Source of the DNA: Paenirhizobium selenitireducens ATCC BAA-1503
GTDB lineage: Bacteria > Pseudomonadota > Alphaproteobacteria > Rhizobiales > Rhizobiaceae
NCBI RefSeq assembly: GCF_000518785.1
Contig: NZ_JAEG01000006.1
Location: forward strand, 1-64,000
Length of the DNA: 64,000 bases
Reading direction: 5' to 3'
Of the stretch, positions 55,511 through 63,700 are shown one piece after another (within the stretch, counting starts at the first letter, position 1; each line of letters starts with the position of its first letter). The notes beneath the pieces were generated by a model that worked only from the letters and a program-made list of their open reading frames with translations, did not search any database and had not been told where the DNA came from. A program made the translations under genes and the position numbers.

Positions 55511-56284
55511 ATGAACAGAACCGTCGTCGTCACCGGATCGACCAGCGGCATCGGCCTGGCCATCGCCCGGGCCTTTGCCGCCCATGGCGACAATGTCGTC
55601 ATCAACGGCTTTGGCGATGCGGCCGAGATCGAGGCGATCCGCCAGAGCCTGGAAGTGACCGGCGGTCGCGCGATCTATCATGGCGCCGATATGTCGAAGC
55701 CGACCGAGATCGCCGACCTGATGGCGACTGCCGCGCACGAATTCGGCACGGTGGACGTGCTGGTCAACAATGCCGGCATCCAGCACGTATCGGCGGTCGA
55801 GGATTTTCCGACCGAGAAATGGGACCAGATCATCGCCATCAATCTGTCCAGTTCCTTCCATACCATTCGGCTTGCCGTTCCGGCGATGAAGGAAAAGAAG
55901 GCCGGCCGCATCATCAATGTCGCCTCGGCGCATGGCCTGATCGCCTCGCCCTTCAAGTCGGCCTATGTCGCCGCCAAGCACGGCATCATGGGTCTGACCA
56001 AGAGCGTGGCGCTGGAACTGGCCGAATTCGGCGTGACGGTGAACGCCATCTGCCCCGGATATGTGCTGACCCCGCTCGTCGAAAAGCAGATCCCCGACAC
56101 GGCCAGGGCACGCGGCATTTCCGAAGCTGAGGTGAAATCCGACGTGATGCTGAAATTCCAGCCGACCAAGGAATTCGTCGCCGTGGAGGAAGTGGCGGCG
56201 GTGGCGATCTTCCTCGCCAGCGACGCGGCCAGACAGATCACCGGCACGCATATCTCGATAGACGGCGGCTGGACCGCGCAATAA
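55511..56284 (+). CDS. bdhA: D-3-hydroxybutyrate dehydrogenase
   Basis: 257 residues from the ATG at 55511, matching S. meliloti BdhA. SDR fold with TGSTSGIGLAIA (cofactor loop), NNAGIQHVS, catalytic Ser in NVASAHGL and Y-x3-K in AYVAAKHGI. Oxidises 3-hydroxybutyrate from PHB turnover to acetoacetate with NAD+. First gene of bdhA-xdhA-xdhB, the operon known from S. meliloti; xdhA starts 33 bp later. Confidence 0.94.
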   Translation: MNRTVVVTGSTSGIGLAIARAFAAHGDNVVINGFGDAAEIEAIRQSLEVTGGRAIYHGADMSKPTEIADLMATAAHEFGTVDVLVNNAGIQHVSAVEDFPTEKWDQIIAINLSSSFHTIRLAVPAMKEKKAGRIINVASAHGLIASPFKSAYVAAKHGIMGLTKSVALELAEFGVTVNAICPGYVLTPLVEKQIPDTARARGISEAEVKSDVMLKFQPTKEFVAVEEVAAVAIFLASDAARQITGTHISIDGGWTAQ

Positions 56285-56316
56285 CATCGGCCGATGGGCC
56301 AGCGAGAAGACAAAGC

Positions 56317-57786
56317 ATGAGTGATTGCATCCGTTTCATCCTGAACGGCGAGGACGTCGCCGTATCCGACTTCGAGCCGACGGAGACGCTGCTCGACTTC
56401 CTCAGGCTGAAACGCCGGCTGACCGGCACCAAGGAAGGCTGCGCCGAAGGCGACTGCGGCGCCTGCACCGTTCTGGTCGGACGGCTCGACGGCGGGCGCC
56501 TCGCCTATGAGACGGTCAATGCCTGCATCCGCTTCTTAGGCTCGCTGAACGGCACCCATGTGGTGACCGTCGAGCATCTGGCCGCCGAGAACGGCATGCT
56601 GCATCCGGTGCAGCAGGCCATGGTCGACTGTCACGGCTCGCAATGCGGCTTCTGCACGCCGGGCTTCGTCATGTCGCTCTATGGCCTGTGGCTCTCCAAC
56701 GACAAGCCGAACCGCGCCGAGATCGAGCGCGCGCTGCAGGGCAATCTCTGTCGCTGCACCGGCTACGAGCCGATCGTCAAGGCGGCCGAGCAGGTCGCGC
56801 GCACCCGCCCGAGCGCGCTGTTCGACCCGCTGGAGCGCGAGCGTACCAATATCATGGCCCGGCTGTGGACCCTGCAGGGCAGCGACACGATCACCGTCGT
56901 CAAGGGCGATCGCCGGCTGATCGTCCCGGGTTCGGTCGCAGCGCTCGCCGACCTGCTGGCCGAAGAGCCCGAGGCCACCATCGTCGCCGGCGCGACCGAT
57001 GTCGGGCTGTGGGTCACCAAGCAGATGCGCGATCTCAACCCGGTGATCTTCATCAACCATCTGACTGACCTGCAGACGATCGCCACCGACGACCGCGCCA
57101 TCACCATCGGCGCCGGTGTCAGCTATTCCCGGGCCTTCGAGACGCTCAAGGCCGAGATCCCGGCGCTCGGCCGGCTGATCGAGCGCATCGGCGGCCAGCA
57201 GGTGCGCAACATGGGCACAATCGGCGGCAATATCGCCAACGGCTCGCCGATCGGCGACACGCCGCCGGCGCTGATCGCGCTTGGCGCATCGGTCCGGCTG
57301 CGCTCGGTGTCGGGCAGCCGCGAACTACCGCTCGAGGACTACTTCATCGACTACGGCAAGCAGGACCGCCGCCCGGGCGAGTTCGTCGAGAGCATCCGCG
57401 TGCCGCGCACCGAGGCCGGCAGCCACTATGCCGTGCACAAGATCTCCAAGCGCCGCGACGAGGACATTTCCGCGCTTTGCGGCGCCTTCCACCTGACGCT
57501 CGCCGAAGACGGCACGGTTTCCCACATCCGCATCGCCTTCGGCGGCATGGCCGCAACGCCAAAGCGCGCCCGCGCGGTAGAAGCCGCCCTGTTCGGCAAG
57601 CCGTGGGACGAAGCGACGATCACGGGCGCCCGCGATGCCTTCGACACGGATTACAAACCGCTCACCGACTGGCGCGCCACGGCGGAGTATCGCCAGCTGA
57701 CCGCCAAGAACCTTCTGACCCGCTTCTTCCTCGAAACGACCGGCGCACCGCAGGAGCTGAAGCGGTTTGCAGAGGAGGAGGCGTGA
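56317..57786 (+). CDS. xdhA: Xanthine dehydrogenase small subunit (FeS/FAD)
   Basis: 489 residues. Plant-type 2Fe-2S domain (GCAEGDCGACTVLVG), second 2Fe-2S domain (GSQCGFCTPGF, LCRCTGYEPIV), FAD domain from about 195 (VAGATDVGLWVTK; GTIGGNIANGSPIGDTPP), and a CO-dehydrogenase flavoprotein C-terminal domain. Passes electrons from XdhB to NAD+. Normally it abuts xdhB; here 261 bp of repeat DNA intervene. Confidence 0.95.
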   Translation: MSDCIRFILNGEDVAVSDFEPTETLLDFLRLKRRLTGTKEGCAEGDCGACTVLVGRLDGGRLAYETVNACIRFLGSLNGTHVVTVEHLAAENGMLHPVQQAMVDCHGSQCGFCTPGFVMSLYGLWLSNDKPNRAEIERALQGNLCRCTGYEPIVKAAEQVARTRPSALFDPLERERTNIMARLWTLQGSDTITVVKGDRRLIVPGSVAALADLLAEEPEATIVAGATDVGLWVTKQMRDLNPVIFINHLTDLQTIATDDRAITIGAGVSYSRAFETLKAEIPALGRLIERIGGQQVRNMGTIGGNIANGSPIGDTPPALIALGASVRLRSVSGSRELPLEDYFIDYGKQDRRPGEFVESIRVPRTEAGSHYAVHKISKRRDEDISALCGAFHLTLAEDGTVSHIRIAFGGMAATPKRARAVEAALFGKPWDEATITGARDAFDTDYKPLTDWRATAEYRQLTAKNLLTRFFLETTGAPQELKRFAEEEA

Positions 57787-57797
57787 TGTTGCAGGGT

Positions 57798-57847
57798 CAC
57801 CCCCCTCTGTCGGCTACGCCGACATCTCCCCCTCAAGGGGGGAGATG
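57798..57847 (+). repeat. RIME-like repeat, copy A (xdhA-xdhB gap)
   Basis: CACCCCCCTCTG, then hairpins TGTCGGC/GCCGACA and ATCTCCCCC/GGGGGGAGAT. It begins 12 bp past the xdhA stop and faces copy B in inverted orientation. Its inner hairpin module differs from that of copies B, D and E. Confidence 0.7.
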
Positions 57848-57977
57848 GGCCGCCGCCCTCGGAGCCGACTTCGCCGGGAATATCGGAGCTGCGTTGACAA
57901 GAACTCGCGCACCAGTCGCTGAAACCCATAAAACAATTTCCGGACGGCCGGCGACTGTCGAGACACCAGCCCCGCGC

Positions 57978-58030
57978 CGATCTCCCCCCTTGAGGGGGAG
58001 ATGCCCGGCAGGGCAGAGGGGGGTAGCCCC
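57978..58030 (-). repeat. RIME-like repeat, copy B (xdhA-xdhB gap)
   Basis: GATCTCCCCCC hairpin, ATGCCCGGCAGGGCA hairpin, then GAGGGGGGTA. Inverted relative to copy A and almost identical to copy E at 60747-60800. It ends 17 bp before the xdhB start; the xdhB ribosome site (GGAGG, 58035-58039) lies just outside it. Confidence 0.75.
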
Positions 58031-58047
58031 GCACGGAGGCCTTCCCC

Positions 58048-60384
58048 ATGCATAAGCCGACCCACGAGACCTACAAGCTGATCAACGGCCCGATGCACCA
58101 GTCGCTCAAGCATGATTCGGCGCACAAGCATGTCGCCGGAAGTGCCGAATATATCGACGATATTCCCGAACCCGCGGGCCTCCTGCACGGGGCGCTCGGC
58201 ATGTCCGACCGGGCGCATGCCGAGATCCTGTCGGTCGATCTGTCCGAGGTGAAGGCCTATCCCGGCGTCGTCCGCGTCTTGACTGCCAAGGACGTGCCCG
58301 GCGTCAACGACGTCTCGTCGGGCGGGCGCCATGACGAGCCGCTGCTGGCCGAAGACAAGGTCGAGTTCCACGGCCAGCCGATCTTTGCCGTGATCGCCGA
58401 AACCCGCGACGCCGCCCGCCGCGCCGCGCGCCTGGCAAAGATCGAATACCGCGACCTGCCCTTCTGGACCGACGTCGACGCAGCCCTTGCCAACGACGCG
58501 CCGCTGGTCACCCCGGGCATGGTGCTGAAGCGCGGCGAGCCGGAGGCCGAACTCGACAAGGCCGAGCATCGTCTCAAGGGCTCGATGCGGATCGGCGGCC
58601 AGGAGCATTTCTATCTCGAAAGCCACATCGCGCTCGCCATTCCCGGCGAGGACGATGAAGTCGCTGTCTGGTCCTCGACCCAGCACCCCTCCGAGATCCA
58701 GCATATCGTCGGCCATGTGCTCGACATTCCGAGCCATGCGATCACCGTCAACGTGCGGCGCATGGGTGGCGGCTTCGGCGGCAAGGAAACCCAGGGCAAC
58801 CAGTTTGCCGCCCTGGCCGCCCTCGCCGCCAAGAAGCTCAACCGCGCCGTCAAATTCCGCCCCGACCGCGACGAGGACATGGCGCTGACCGGCAAGCGCC
58901 ACGACTTCCGCATGGACTTCGACGTCGCCTTCAACGGCGACGGCCGCATCCATGCGCTGACCGCCAACTTCGCCGCGCGCTGCGGCTATTCGGCCGATCT
59001 CTCCGGGCCGGTCACCGACCGCGCCCTCTTTCATGCCGATTCGAGCTATTTCTACCCGCATGTGAAGCTGACCTCGCAGCCGCTGAAGACCCATACGGTT
59101 TCCAACACCGCGTTTCGCGGCTTCGGCGGCCCGCAGGGCATGCTGGGCGGCGAGCGCATCATCGAGGAGATCGCCTACGCGCTCAGCCGCGACCCGCTCG
59201 AGATCCGCAAGGCGAATTTTTACGGAGACGTCGGCTCCGGTCGCAATGTCACGCCCTATCACCAGACGATCGAGGACAATGTGATTGCCCGGGTGGTCGA
59301 GGAACTGGAGACCTCCTGTGACTATCAGGCACGGCGCCGGGCGATCATCGAATTCAACAGGACGAGCCCGGTCATCAAGAAGGGCATCGCACTCACTCCG
59401 GTCAAATTCGGCATCTCGTTTACCATGACCGCCTTTAACCAGGCGGGCGCCCTCGTGCACGTCTACCAGGACGGCTCGATCCACCTCAATCACGGCGGCA
59501 CCGAAATGGGCCAGGGCCTCTACACCAAGGTCGCCCAGGTCATCGCCGAGTGCTTCCAGGTCGATGTCGAGCGCGTCAAGATCACCGCGACGACGACGGG
59601 CAAGGTGCCGAACACCTCGGCGACCGCCGCCTCCTCCGGCACCGATCTCAACGGCATGGCCGCCTATGATGCCGCCCGCCAGATCAAGGAACGGCTCGTC
59701 GCCTTCGCCGTCGAGCATTTTGAGGTTCCGCCCGACGAAGTCGAGTTTCTGCCGAACCGCGTGCGCATCGGATCGAAGGAAATCCCCTTCCCCGACTTTG
59801 TCCGACAGGCCTATTTCGCCCGGGTCCAGCTCTCCGCCGCCGGCTTCTACAAGACGCCGAAGATTCACTGGGACCGCGCCGCCGGGCGCGGCACGCCGTT
59901 CTACTATTTCGCCTATGGCGCGGCGTGCTCGGAAGTGTCGATCGACACGCTGACCGGCGAATATCTGATGGACCGCACCGACATCCTGCACGACGTCGGC
60001 AAGTCGCTCAATCCGGCGATCGACATCGGCCAGATCGAGGGTGGCTTCGTCCAGGGCATGGGCTGGCTGACGACCGAAGAACTGTGGTGGGACGGCAAGG
60101 GAAGGCTTCGCACCCACGCGCCGTCAACCTACAAGATCCCGCTCGCCTCCGACCGGCCAAAAATCTTCAACACGCGGCTGGCCGAATGGTCGGAGAACGC
60201 CGAACCGACCATCGGCCGCTCCAAGGCCGTCGGCGAGCCGCCGCTGATGCTGGCGATCTCCGTGCTCGAAGCCCTGTCCATGGCCGTCGCCTCGGTCGCC
60301 GACTACCGCCACTGCCCCCACCTCTACGCCCCCGCAACGCCCGAGCGCGTGCTGATGGCCGTCGAGCGGCTGAAGGGCATGTGA
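58048..60384 (+). CDS. xdhB: Xanthine dehydrogenase large subunit (molybdenum)
   Basis: 778 residues, the usual length. Molybdopterin-subunit motifs: GGGFGGKETQGNQFAALAALAA (Moco loop), AFRGFGGPQGMLGGE, GGTEMGQGLYTKVAQV, and KAVGEPPLML with the catalytic Glu. Hydroxylates hypoxanthine and xanthine to urate in the cytosol. GGAGG stands 8 bases before the ATG. Confidence 0.96.
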   Translation: MHKPTHETYKLINGPMHQSLKHDSAHKHVAGSAEYIDDIPEPAGLLHGALGMSDRAHAEILSVDLSEVKAYPGVVRVLTAKDVPGVNDVSSGGRHDEPLLAEDKVEFHGQPIFAVIAETRDAARRAARLAKIEYRDLPFWTDVDAALANDAPLVTPGMVLKRGEPEAELDKAEHRLKGSMRIGGQEHFYLESHIALAIPGEDDEVAVWSSTQHPSEIQHIVGHVLDIPSHAITVNVRRMGGGFGGKETQGNQFAALAALAAKKLNRAVKFRPDRDEDMALTGKRHDFRMDFDVAFNGDGRIHALTANFAARCGYSADLSGPVTDRALFHADSSYFYPHVKLTSQPLKTHTVSNTAFRGFGGPQGMLGGERIIEEIAYALSRDPLEIRKANFYGDVGSGRNVTPYHQTIEDNVIARVVEELETSCDYQARRRAIIEFNRTSPVIKKGIALTPVKFGISFTMTAFNQAGALVHVYQDGSIHLNHGGTEMGQGLYTKVAQVIAECFQVDVERVKITATTTGKVPNTSATAASSGTDLNGMAAYDAARQIKERLVAFAVEHFEVPPDEVEFLPNRVRIGSKEIPFPDFVRQAYFARVQLSAAGFYKTPKIHWDRAAGRGTPFYYFAYGAACSEVSIDTLTGEYLMDRTDILHDVGKSLNPAIDIGQIEGGFVQGMGWLTTEELWWDGKGRLRTHAPSTYKIPLASDRPKIFNTRLAEWSENAEPTIGRSKAVGEPPLMLAISVLEALSMAVASVADYRHCPHLYAPATPERVLMAVERLKGM

Positions 60385-60400
60385 TGGCAGCGGTCGCAAA

Positions 60401-60449
60401 CCTCTTCTCCCCCTCGGGGAGAAGGTGGCGCGCAGCGCCGGATGAGGGG
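60401..60449 (+). repeat. RIME-like repeat, copy C (xdhB-xdhC gap)
   Basis: CCTCTTCTCCCC/GGGGAGAAGG hairpin then GGCGC-GCA-GCGCC hairpin and GGATGAGGGG. This is the type shared with 32527-32660; it starts 17 bp after xdhB. Confidence 0.65.
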
Positions 60450-60599
60450 CGCGCGAGCCACGTCCAACGGATTCGCCGCTCCCGGATCGCCTCGCACCCG
60501 TACGGCGCGGTTCCCCGCGGGGGAGGCAGCGCGCACCGTTTCCTCGGTCGCGCGGTAGCTCGCGCCCTTTTGCCCGACGTCCGTCCTTCCACCGCCGCT
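60450..60599. other. Noncoding part of the xdhB-xdhC gap
   Basis: 150 bp between repeat copies C and D. No gene, promoter or terminator recognised. With the three repeats it makes the xdhB-xdhC gap 418 bp long. Confidence 0.4.
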
Positions 60600-60648
60600 C
60601 ACCCCCCTCTGCCCTGCCGGGCATCTCCCCCTCAAGGGGGGAGATCGG
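60600..60648 (+). repeat. RIME-like repeat, copy D (xdhB-xdhC gap)
   Basis: CACCCCCCTCTGCCCTGCC, GGGCA and an ATCTCCCCC/GGGGGGAGAT hairpin. Same element as B and E but in the opposite orientation; forms an inverted pair with copy E about 100 bp away. Confidence 0.75.
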
Positions 60649-60746
60649 AAGGCGGCCACGCGCCTGCCAAACACAACGCATCGAGTTCGAACGACGCGCG
60701 GCTTGCAGCACGGGCTTTGCGACACGGCCGAGCGGCCGCAGTCTTG

Positions 60747-60800
60747 CCGATCTCCCCCCTTGAGGGGGAGATGCCCGGCAGGGCAGAGGGGGGTATCCCC
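60747..60800 (-). repeat. RIME-like repeat, copy E, abutting xdhC
   Basis: Nearly identical to copy B. Ends 2 bp before the xdhC ATG, and its purine-rich AGAGGGGGG end (60785-60793) is the only ribosome-binding-like sequence before that start. Confidence 0.78.
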
Positions 60801-60802
60801 GC

Positions 60803-61603
60803 ATGAGCGTCTCCAATTCCCTCCCCACCTTCCTCGCCACCCATCCCGATGCCGTGCTCGTCGATGTCGCCGAGGCCAAGGGCTCGACCCCGCGCGAGGC
60901 GGGTGCCTTCATGGTGGTGGCGGCCGACGCGCTGTTCGGCACGATCGGCGGCGGGCAGCTGGAATTTCTGGCGATCGACCATGCCCGCAGACTGCTGGCC
61001 AGCGGCGAGCGGACTGCATCGCTCGACGTGCCGCTCGGGCCGGAGATCGGCCAGTGCTGCGGCGGGCGCACCCGGCTCGCCTTCACCCGCCTCGACGCAG
61101 CGTCGCAGCAGGCATTGATCGACCGGCAAACCAGGCTGGAAATCACCTATCCCGACGTCTTCCTCTTCGGCGCCGGCCATGTCGGGCAGGCGCTGGCGAT
61201 CGCCCTTGCCCCCTTGCCCCTCACCGTCACCCTGGTCGAGACCCGCGACCTTGCCGACAACGGCCTGCCGCACGGGGTTACGCTGCGCCGCGTTGCGGTG
61301 CCGGAAGCGGAGGTGGCCATGATCCGGCCGGGCGGCGCGGCCGTCATCCTCACCCACGACCATGCGCTGGATTTCCTCATCGCCCGACAGGCGCTTGCCC
61401 GCCCCGATCTCGCCTATGTCGGCATGATCGGCTCGGCCACCAAGCGCGCCACCTTTGCCCGCTGGCTGGACCGCGAGGGCGGCGACCCGTCCGTGCTCGA
61501 CCGGCTTGTCCTGCCGATCGGCGGTAGCGCGCTGCGCGACAAGCGCCCCCCGGTGATCGCGGCCCTGGTCGCGGCCGAACTGCTCACCGTGTTGCTGGGC
61601 TGA
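60803..61603 (+). CDS. xdhC: Xanthine dehydrogenase maturation factor XdhC
   Basis: 266 residues. N-terminal XdhC/CoxI domain (AEAKGSTPREAGAFMVV; FGTIGGGQLEFLAID; CCGGRTRLAF) and C-terminal NAD-like Rossmann domain (VFLFGAGHVGQALAIAL; VILTHDHALDFLIA; MIGSATKRATFARWL). It binds the molybdenum cofactor and inserts the sulfurated form into XdhB. Fourth gene of the operon, but separated from xdhB by 418 bp of repeats. Its ribosome site appears to come from repeat copy E. Confidence 0.93.
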   Translation: MSVSNSLPTFLATHPDAVLVDVAEAKGSTPREAGAFMVVAADALFGTIGGGQLEFLAIDHARRLLASGERTASLDVPLGPEIGQCCGGRTRLAFTRLDAASQQALIDRQTRLEITYPDVFLFGAGHVGQALAIALAPLPLTVTLVETRDLADNGLPHGVTLRRVAVPEAEVAMIRPGGAAVILTHDHALDFLIARQALARPDLAYVGMIGSATKRATFARWLDREGGDPSVLDRLVLPIGGSALRDKRPPVIAALVAAELLTVLLG

Positions 61604-61673
61604 CGGGCGCCGGGCCGCTGGCAACGGAGGCCCGATTGCACTATTCTGCCGCAACCCGGACCAGGAGCCCCAC

Positions 61674-61934
61674 ATGTCCGCCGACAAGATCGTGACCATC
61701 CATGTGAGCGCCGAGGTCGAGGCCAAGCTCGTGCGCCTCGCCGAGCGCACCAGCCGCAGCAAGGAGCATCTGGCGACGGAGGCCGTCTCGGCCTTTGTCG
61801 AGCAGGAGCAGCGGACCATCGAGAATATCGAGAAGGGGCTGCGCGACGTGGCAACGGGCGATGTCGTCGACCATGACGCCGCCATGGCGGAACTCCACGC
61901 CGTGATCGATGCCGCCGAGGCGCGCCGGTCGTGA
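61674..61934 (+). CDS. RHH (CopG-like) antitoxin
   Basis: 86 residues. Ribbon-helix-helix start KIVTIHVSAEVEAKLVRLAERTSRSKEHLATEAVSAFV (5-43), then an acidic toxin-binding tail. Its stop overlaps the toxin start by 4 bp. Antitoxin-first order, as in ParDE. Confidence 0.87.
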   Translation: MSADKIVTIHVSAEVEAKLVRLAERTSRSKEHLATEAVSAFVEQEQRTIENIEKGLRDVATGDVVDHDAAMAELHAVIDAAEARRS

Positions 61935-62239
61935 CGCGGCCCGTCCGGTGGTCGCGCGCAGCACTGGACGATCTCAAAGAGCAAATCGCCTTTATCGCCA
62001 TCGACAATCCCGAGGCCGCCAGGAAAATCGCGAGAAGGATCAGCGATACGGCACTCGCGCTTGGAGAGAGGGCCGTCGGCAGGCCCGGACGCGTCTCGGG
62101 GACCTCGGAAAAACGCGTGGTCGGCCTGCCCTATGTGATGGCCTACAGGGTCAGTGATCCAAGCGACGGAGAGGCGATCTACATCCTGCGGGTCATCCAC
62201 ACCGCGCGCGACTGGCCGAACGAGCGGTGGCCCACCTGA
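61931..62239 (+). CDS. ParE/RelE-superfamily toxin
   Basis: 102 residues from a GTG at 61931 overlapping the antitoxin stop. RWSRAALDDLKEQIAFIAIDNPEAARKIARRI helix pair, RPGRVSGTSEKRVVGLPYVMAYRV strands and YILRVIHTARDWP end fit ParE toxins that poison gyrase, or RelE-type nucleases. Intact reading frame, unlike the ParE at 52.8 kb. Confidence 0.88.
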   Translation: MTRPVRWSRAALDDLKEQIAFIAIDNPEAARKIARRISDTALALGERAVGRPGRVSGTSEKRVVGLPYVMAYRVSDPSDGEAIYILRVIHTARDWPNERWPT

Positions 62240-62310
62240 ATCACCGCATGAAGCGGCGGAATCACTTCTTCAGTCCGCCGGCGCATCGTCTTGATTAGAC
62301 TCGACATTCC

Positions 62311-62553
62311 TCAGAACGGACCGGAGCGCATCCAGTCGCGGTGGCGTCTTTGTTCCGACCAGTAGGCCTCGGTCCGGTTCCGCGACGGGCGGCCGTCGAG
62401 AAGGCCGAGATCCTTCTTCACCTCCGGCGGCAGATCCTCGGTGGCCGTGCGATCCGGCTGGAACAGGCGCTCGAGGAAGCGGCGCAGGGGCCGCAACAGA
62501 CGGCCCGACGTCACGCCCGCCGGAGCCCACCAGCGTCTTGTCGCCTGCAACAT
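62311..62553 (-). CDS. Small Arg-rich protein with DUF1127-like tail
   Basis: 80 residues from the ATG at 62553 (GAGAGGAG upstream). Basic N-terminal helix (SGRLLRPLRRFLERLFQ), then PPEVKKDLGLLDGRPSR, a pattern like the D-I-G-L turn of DUF1127/YjiS small proteins, though not an exact match. Soluble, cytosolic; those relatives often bind RNA or respond to phosphate and nitrogen. Divergent from the LysR gene. Confidence 0.65.
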   Translation of the reverse strand: MLQATRRWWAPAGVTSGRLLRPLRRFLERLFQPDRTATEDLPPEVKKDLGLLDGRPSRNRTEAYWSEQRRHRDWMRSGPF

Positions 62554-62662
62554 CTTCGTCTCCTCTCCATGGGCAAAAATGACCTGATGGACCAAGAGAT
62601 GCGCCGGATTGCCGCCGGTTTCCAATTCGAATACGGTAGGCATGCATCAAGAGAGCTTATCC

Positions 62663-63580
62663 ATGAAACTGTCGAGACAGTTCCCGCTCAATGCCCTGCG
62701 CGTCTTCGAGGCGGCGGCCCGGCATAGGAGCTTCACCAAGGCCGCCGAGGAACTGGGCATGACCCAGACGGCGGTGAGCTATCAGGTCAAGCTGCTGGAA
62801 GACAATATCGGCGAGCCGTTGTTTCTCAGGAAGCCGCGCCAGATCGTGCTGACGGAAACGGCCGAGCGCATGCTGCCCAAGGTGACGGATGCCTTCGCCG
62901 TCCTGCGCGAAGCGATCGCCACCGCGCGTCAGGATGCCGACGAGATCCTCGAAATCCACTCCACGCCGACATTCGCCTCCCATTGGCTGGCCCGGCATCT
63001 CGGCGCCTTCCAGCTCACCCATCCCAACATTGCAGTCCGGCTGCTCCGCGGCTCCGCACTCACCGACTTCAACCGCGAGACCGCCGATGTCGCCATCCGC
63101 ATCGGCATCGGTCCCTGGCCGGGCCTGGTCTGCCACCCGCTCCTGAGGCTCGATTACACGCCGATGCTGAGCCCAAGACTTTCGCAAAGCATCGGCGGAT
63201 TGAAGACACCGGCCGATCTCTTGAAACTGCCGCTGATCAGCGAGGATGACGAGATGTGGCGGGACTGGTTCGCATCGATCGGACTGGAGGCGCCGCCGCA
63301 CCGCGCACCGCGCATCAGCGCCTTCGGCGCGCTCGATCTCGACGCAGGCGCTGCGATCGCCGGCCAGGGCGTGGCCTTCCTCAGCCGCTTCTACCTGCAG
63401 GACGAGCTTGCCTCCGGGCGGCTGATCCAGCCCTTCGAGGCGGCCTACCTCGACAAGAATACCTATTGGCTGGTCTACCCGGAAAGCCGCCGCAACGTGG
63501 CGAAAATCCGCAAGTTCCGCGAATGGCTGGAGGCGACATTGGCGCCGGAACGGGTCGCCATGGGCCTTGATGCGCAATGA
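62663..63580 (+). CDS. LysR-family regulator, GcvA type
   Basis: 305 residues from the ATG at 62663. N-terminal HTH PLNALRVFEAAARHRSFTKAAEELGMTQTAVSYQVKLLEDNIGEPLF (8-54), then a GcvA-like effector domain (TPTFASHWLARHLGAFQLTHPNIAVRLL, ADVAIRIGIGPWPGL). Set between xdhC with its TA pair and puuD, it is a good candidate regulator of purine catabolism, with a purine or urate as effector; this is inference from position. Confidence 0.9.
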   Translation: MKLSRQFPLNALRVFEAAARHRSFTKAAEELGMTQTAVSYQVKLLEDNIGEPLFLRKPRQIVLTETAERMLPKVTDAFAVLREAIATARQDADEILEIHSTPTFASHWLARHLGAFQLTHPNIAVRLLRGSALTDFNRETADVAIRIGIGPWPGLVCHPLLRLDYTPMLSPRLSQSIGGLKTPADLLKLPLISEDDEMWRDWFASIGLEAPPHRAPRISAFGALDLDAGAAIAGQGVAFLSRFYLQDELASGRLIQPFEAAYLDKNTYWLVYPESRRNVAKIRKFREWLEATLAPERVAMGLDAQ

Positions 63581-63700
63581 CGTCCGGGAACCTCATCAAA
63601 GAAATTCTCTGGATTGGCCCGCGATCCGACATGCGGGGCTTCCCTTGCGGTGGATAATTTCCGAAACTGAAAGGCCGGGGGGAAGAAAGGGATTTTTCTG

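Noticed and set aside
57814..60117. Long minus-strand open frame (767 codons) opposite xdhB
   Set aside because: It lies wholly antisense to xdhB, whose motifs are complete; its translation is rich in Asp, Arg, Gly, Ala and Val, as expected of the mirror frame of biased GC-rich codons.
57798..60800. Repeats considered as a CRISPR array
   Set aside because: Copies are few, unevenly spaced, in both orientations and internally palindromic; no cas genes are present. They are dispersed intergenic elements.
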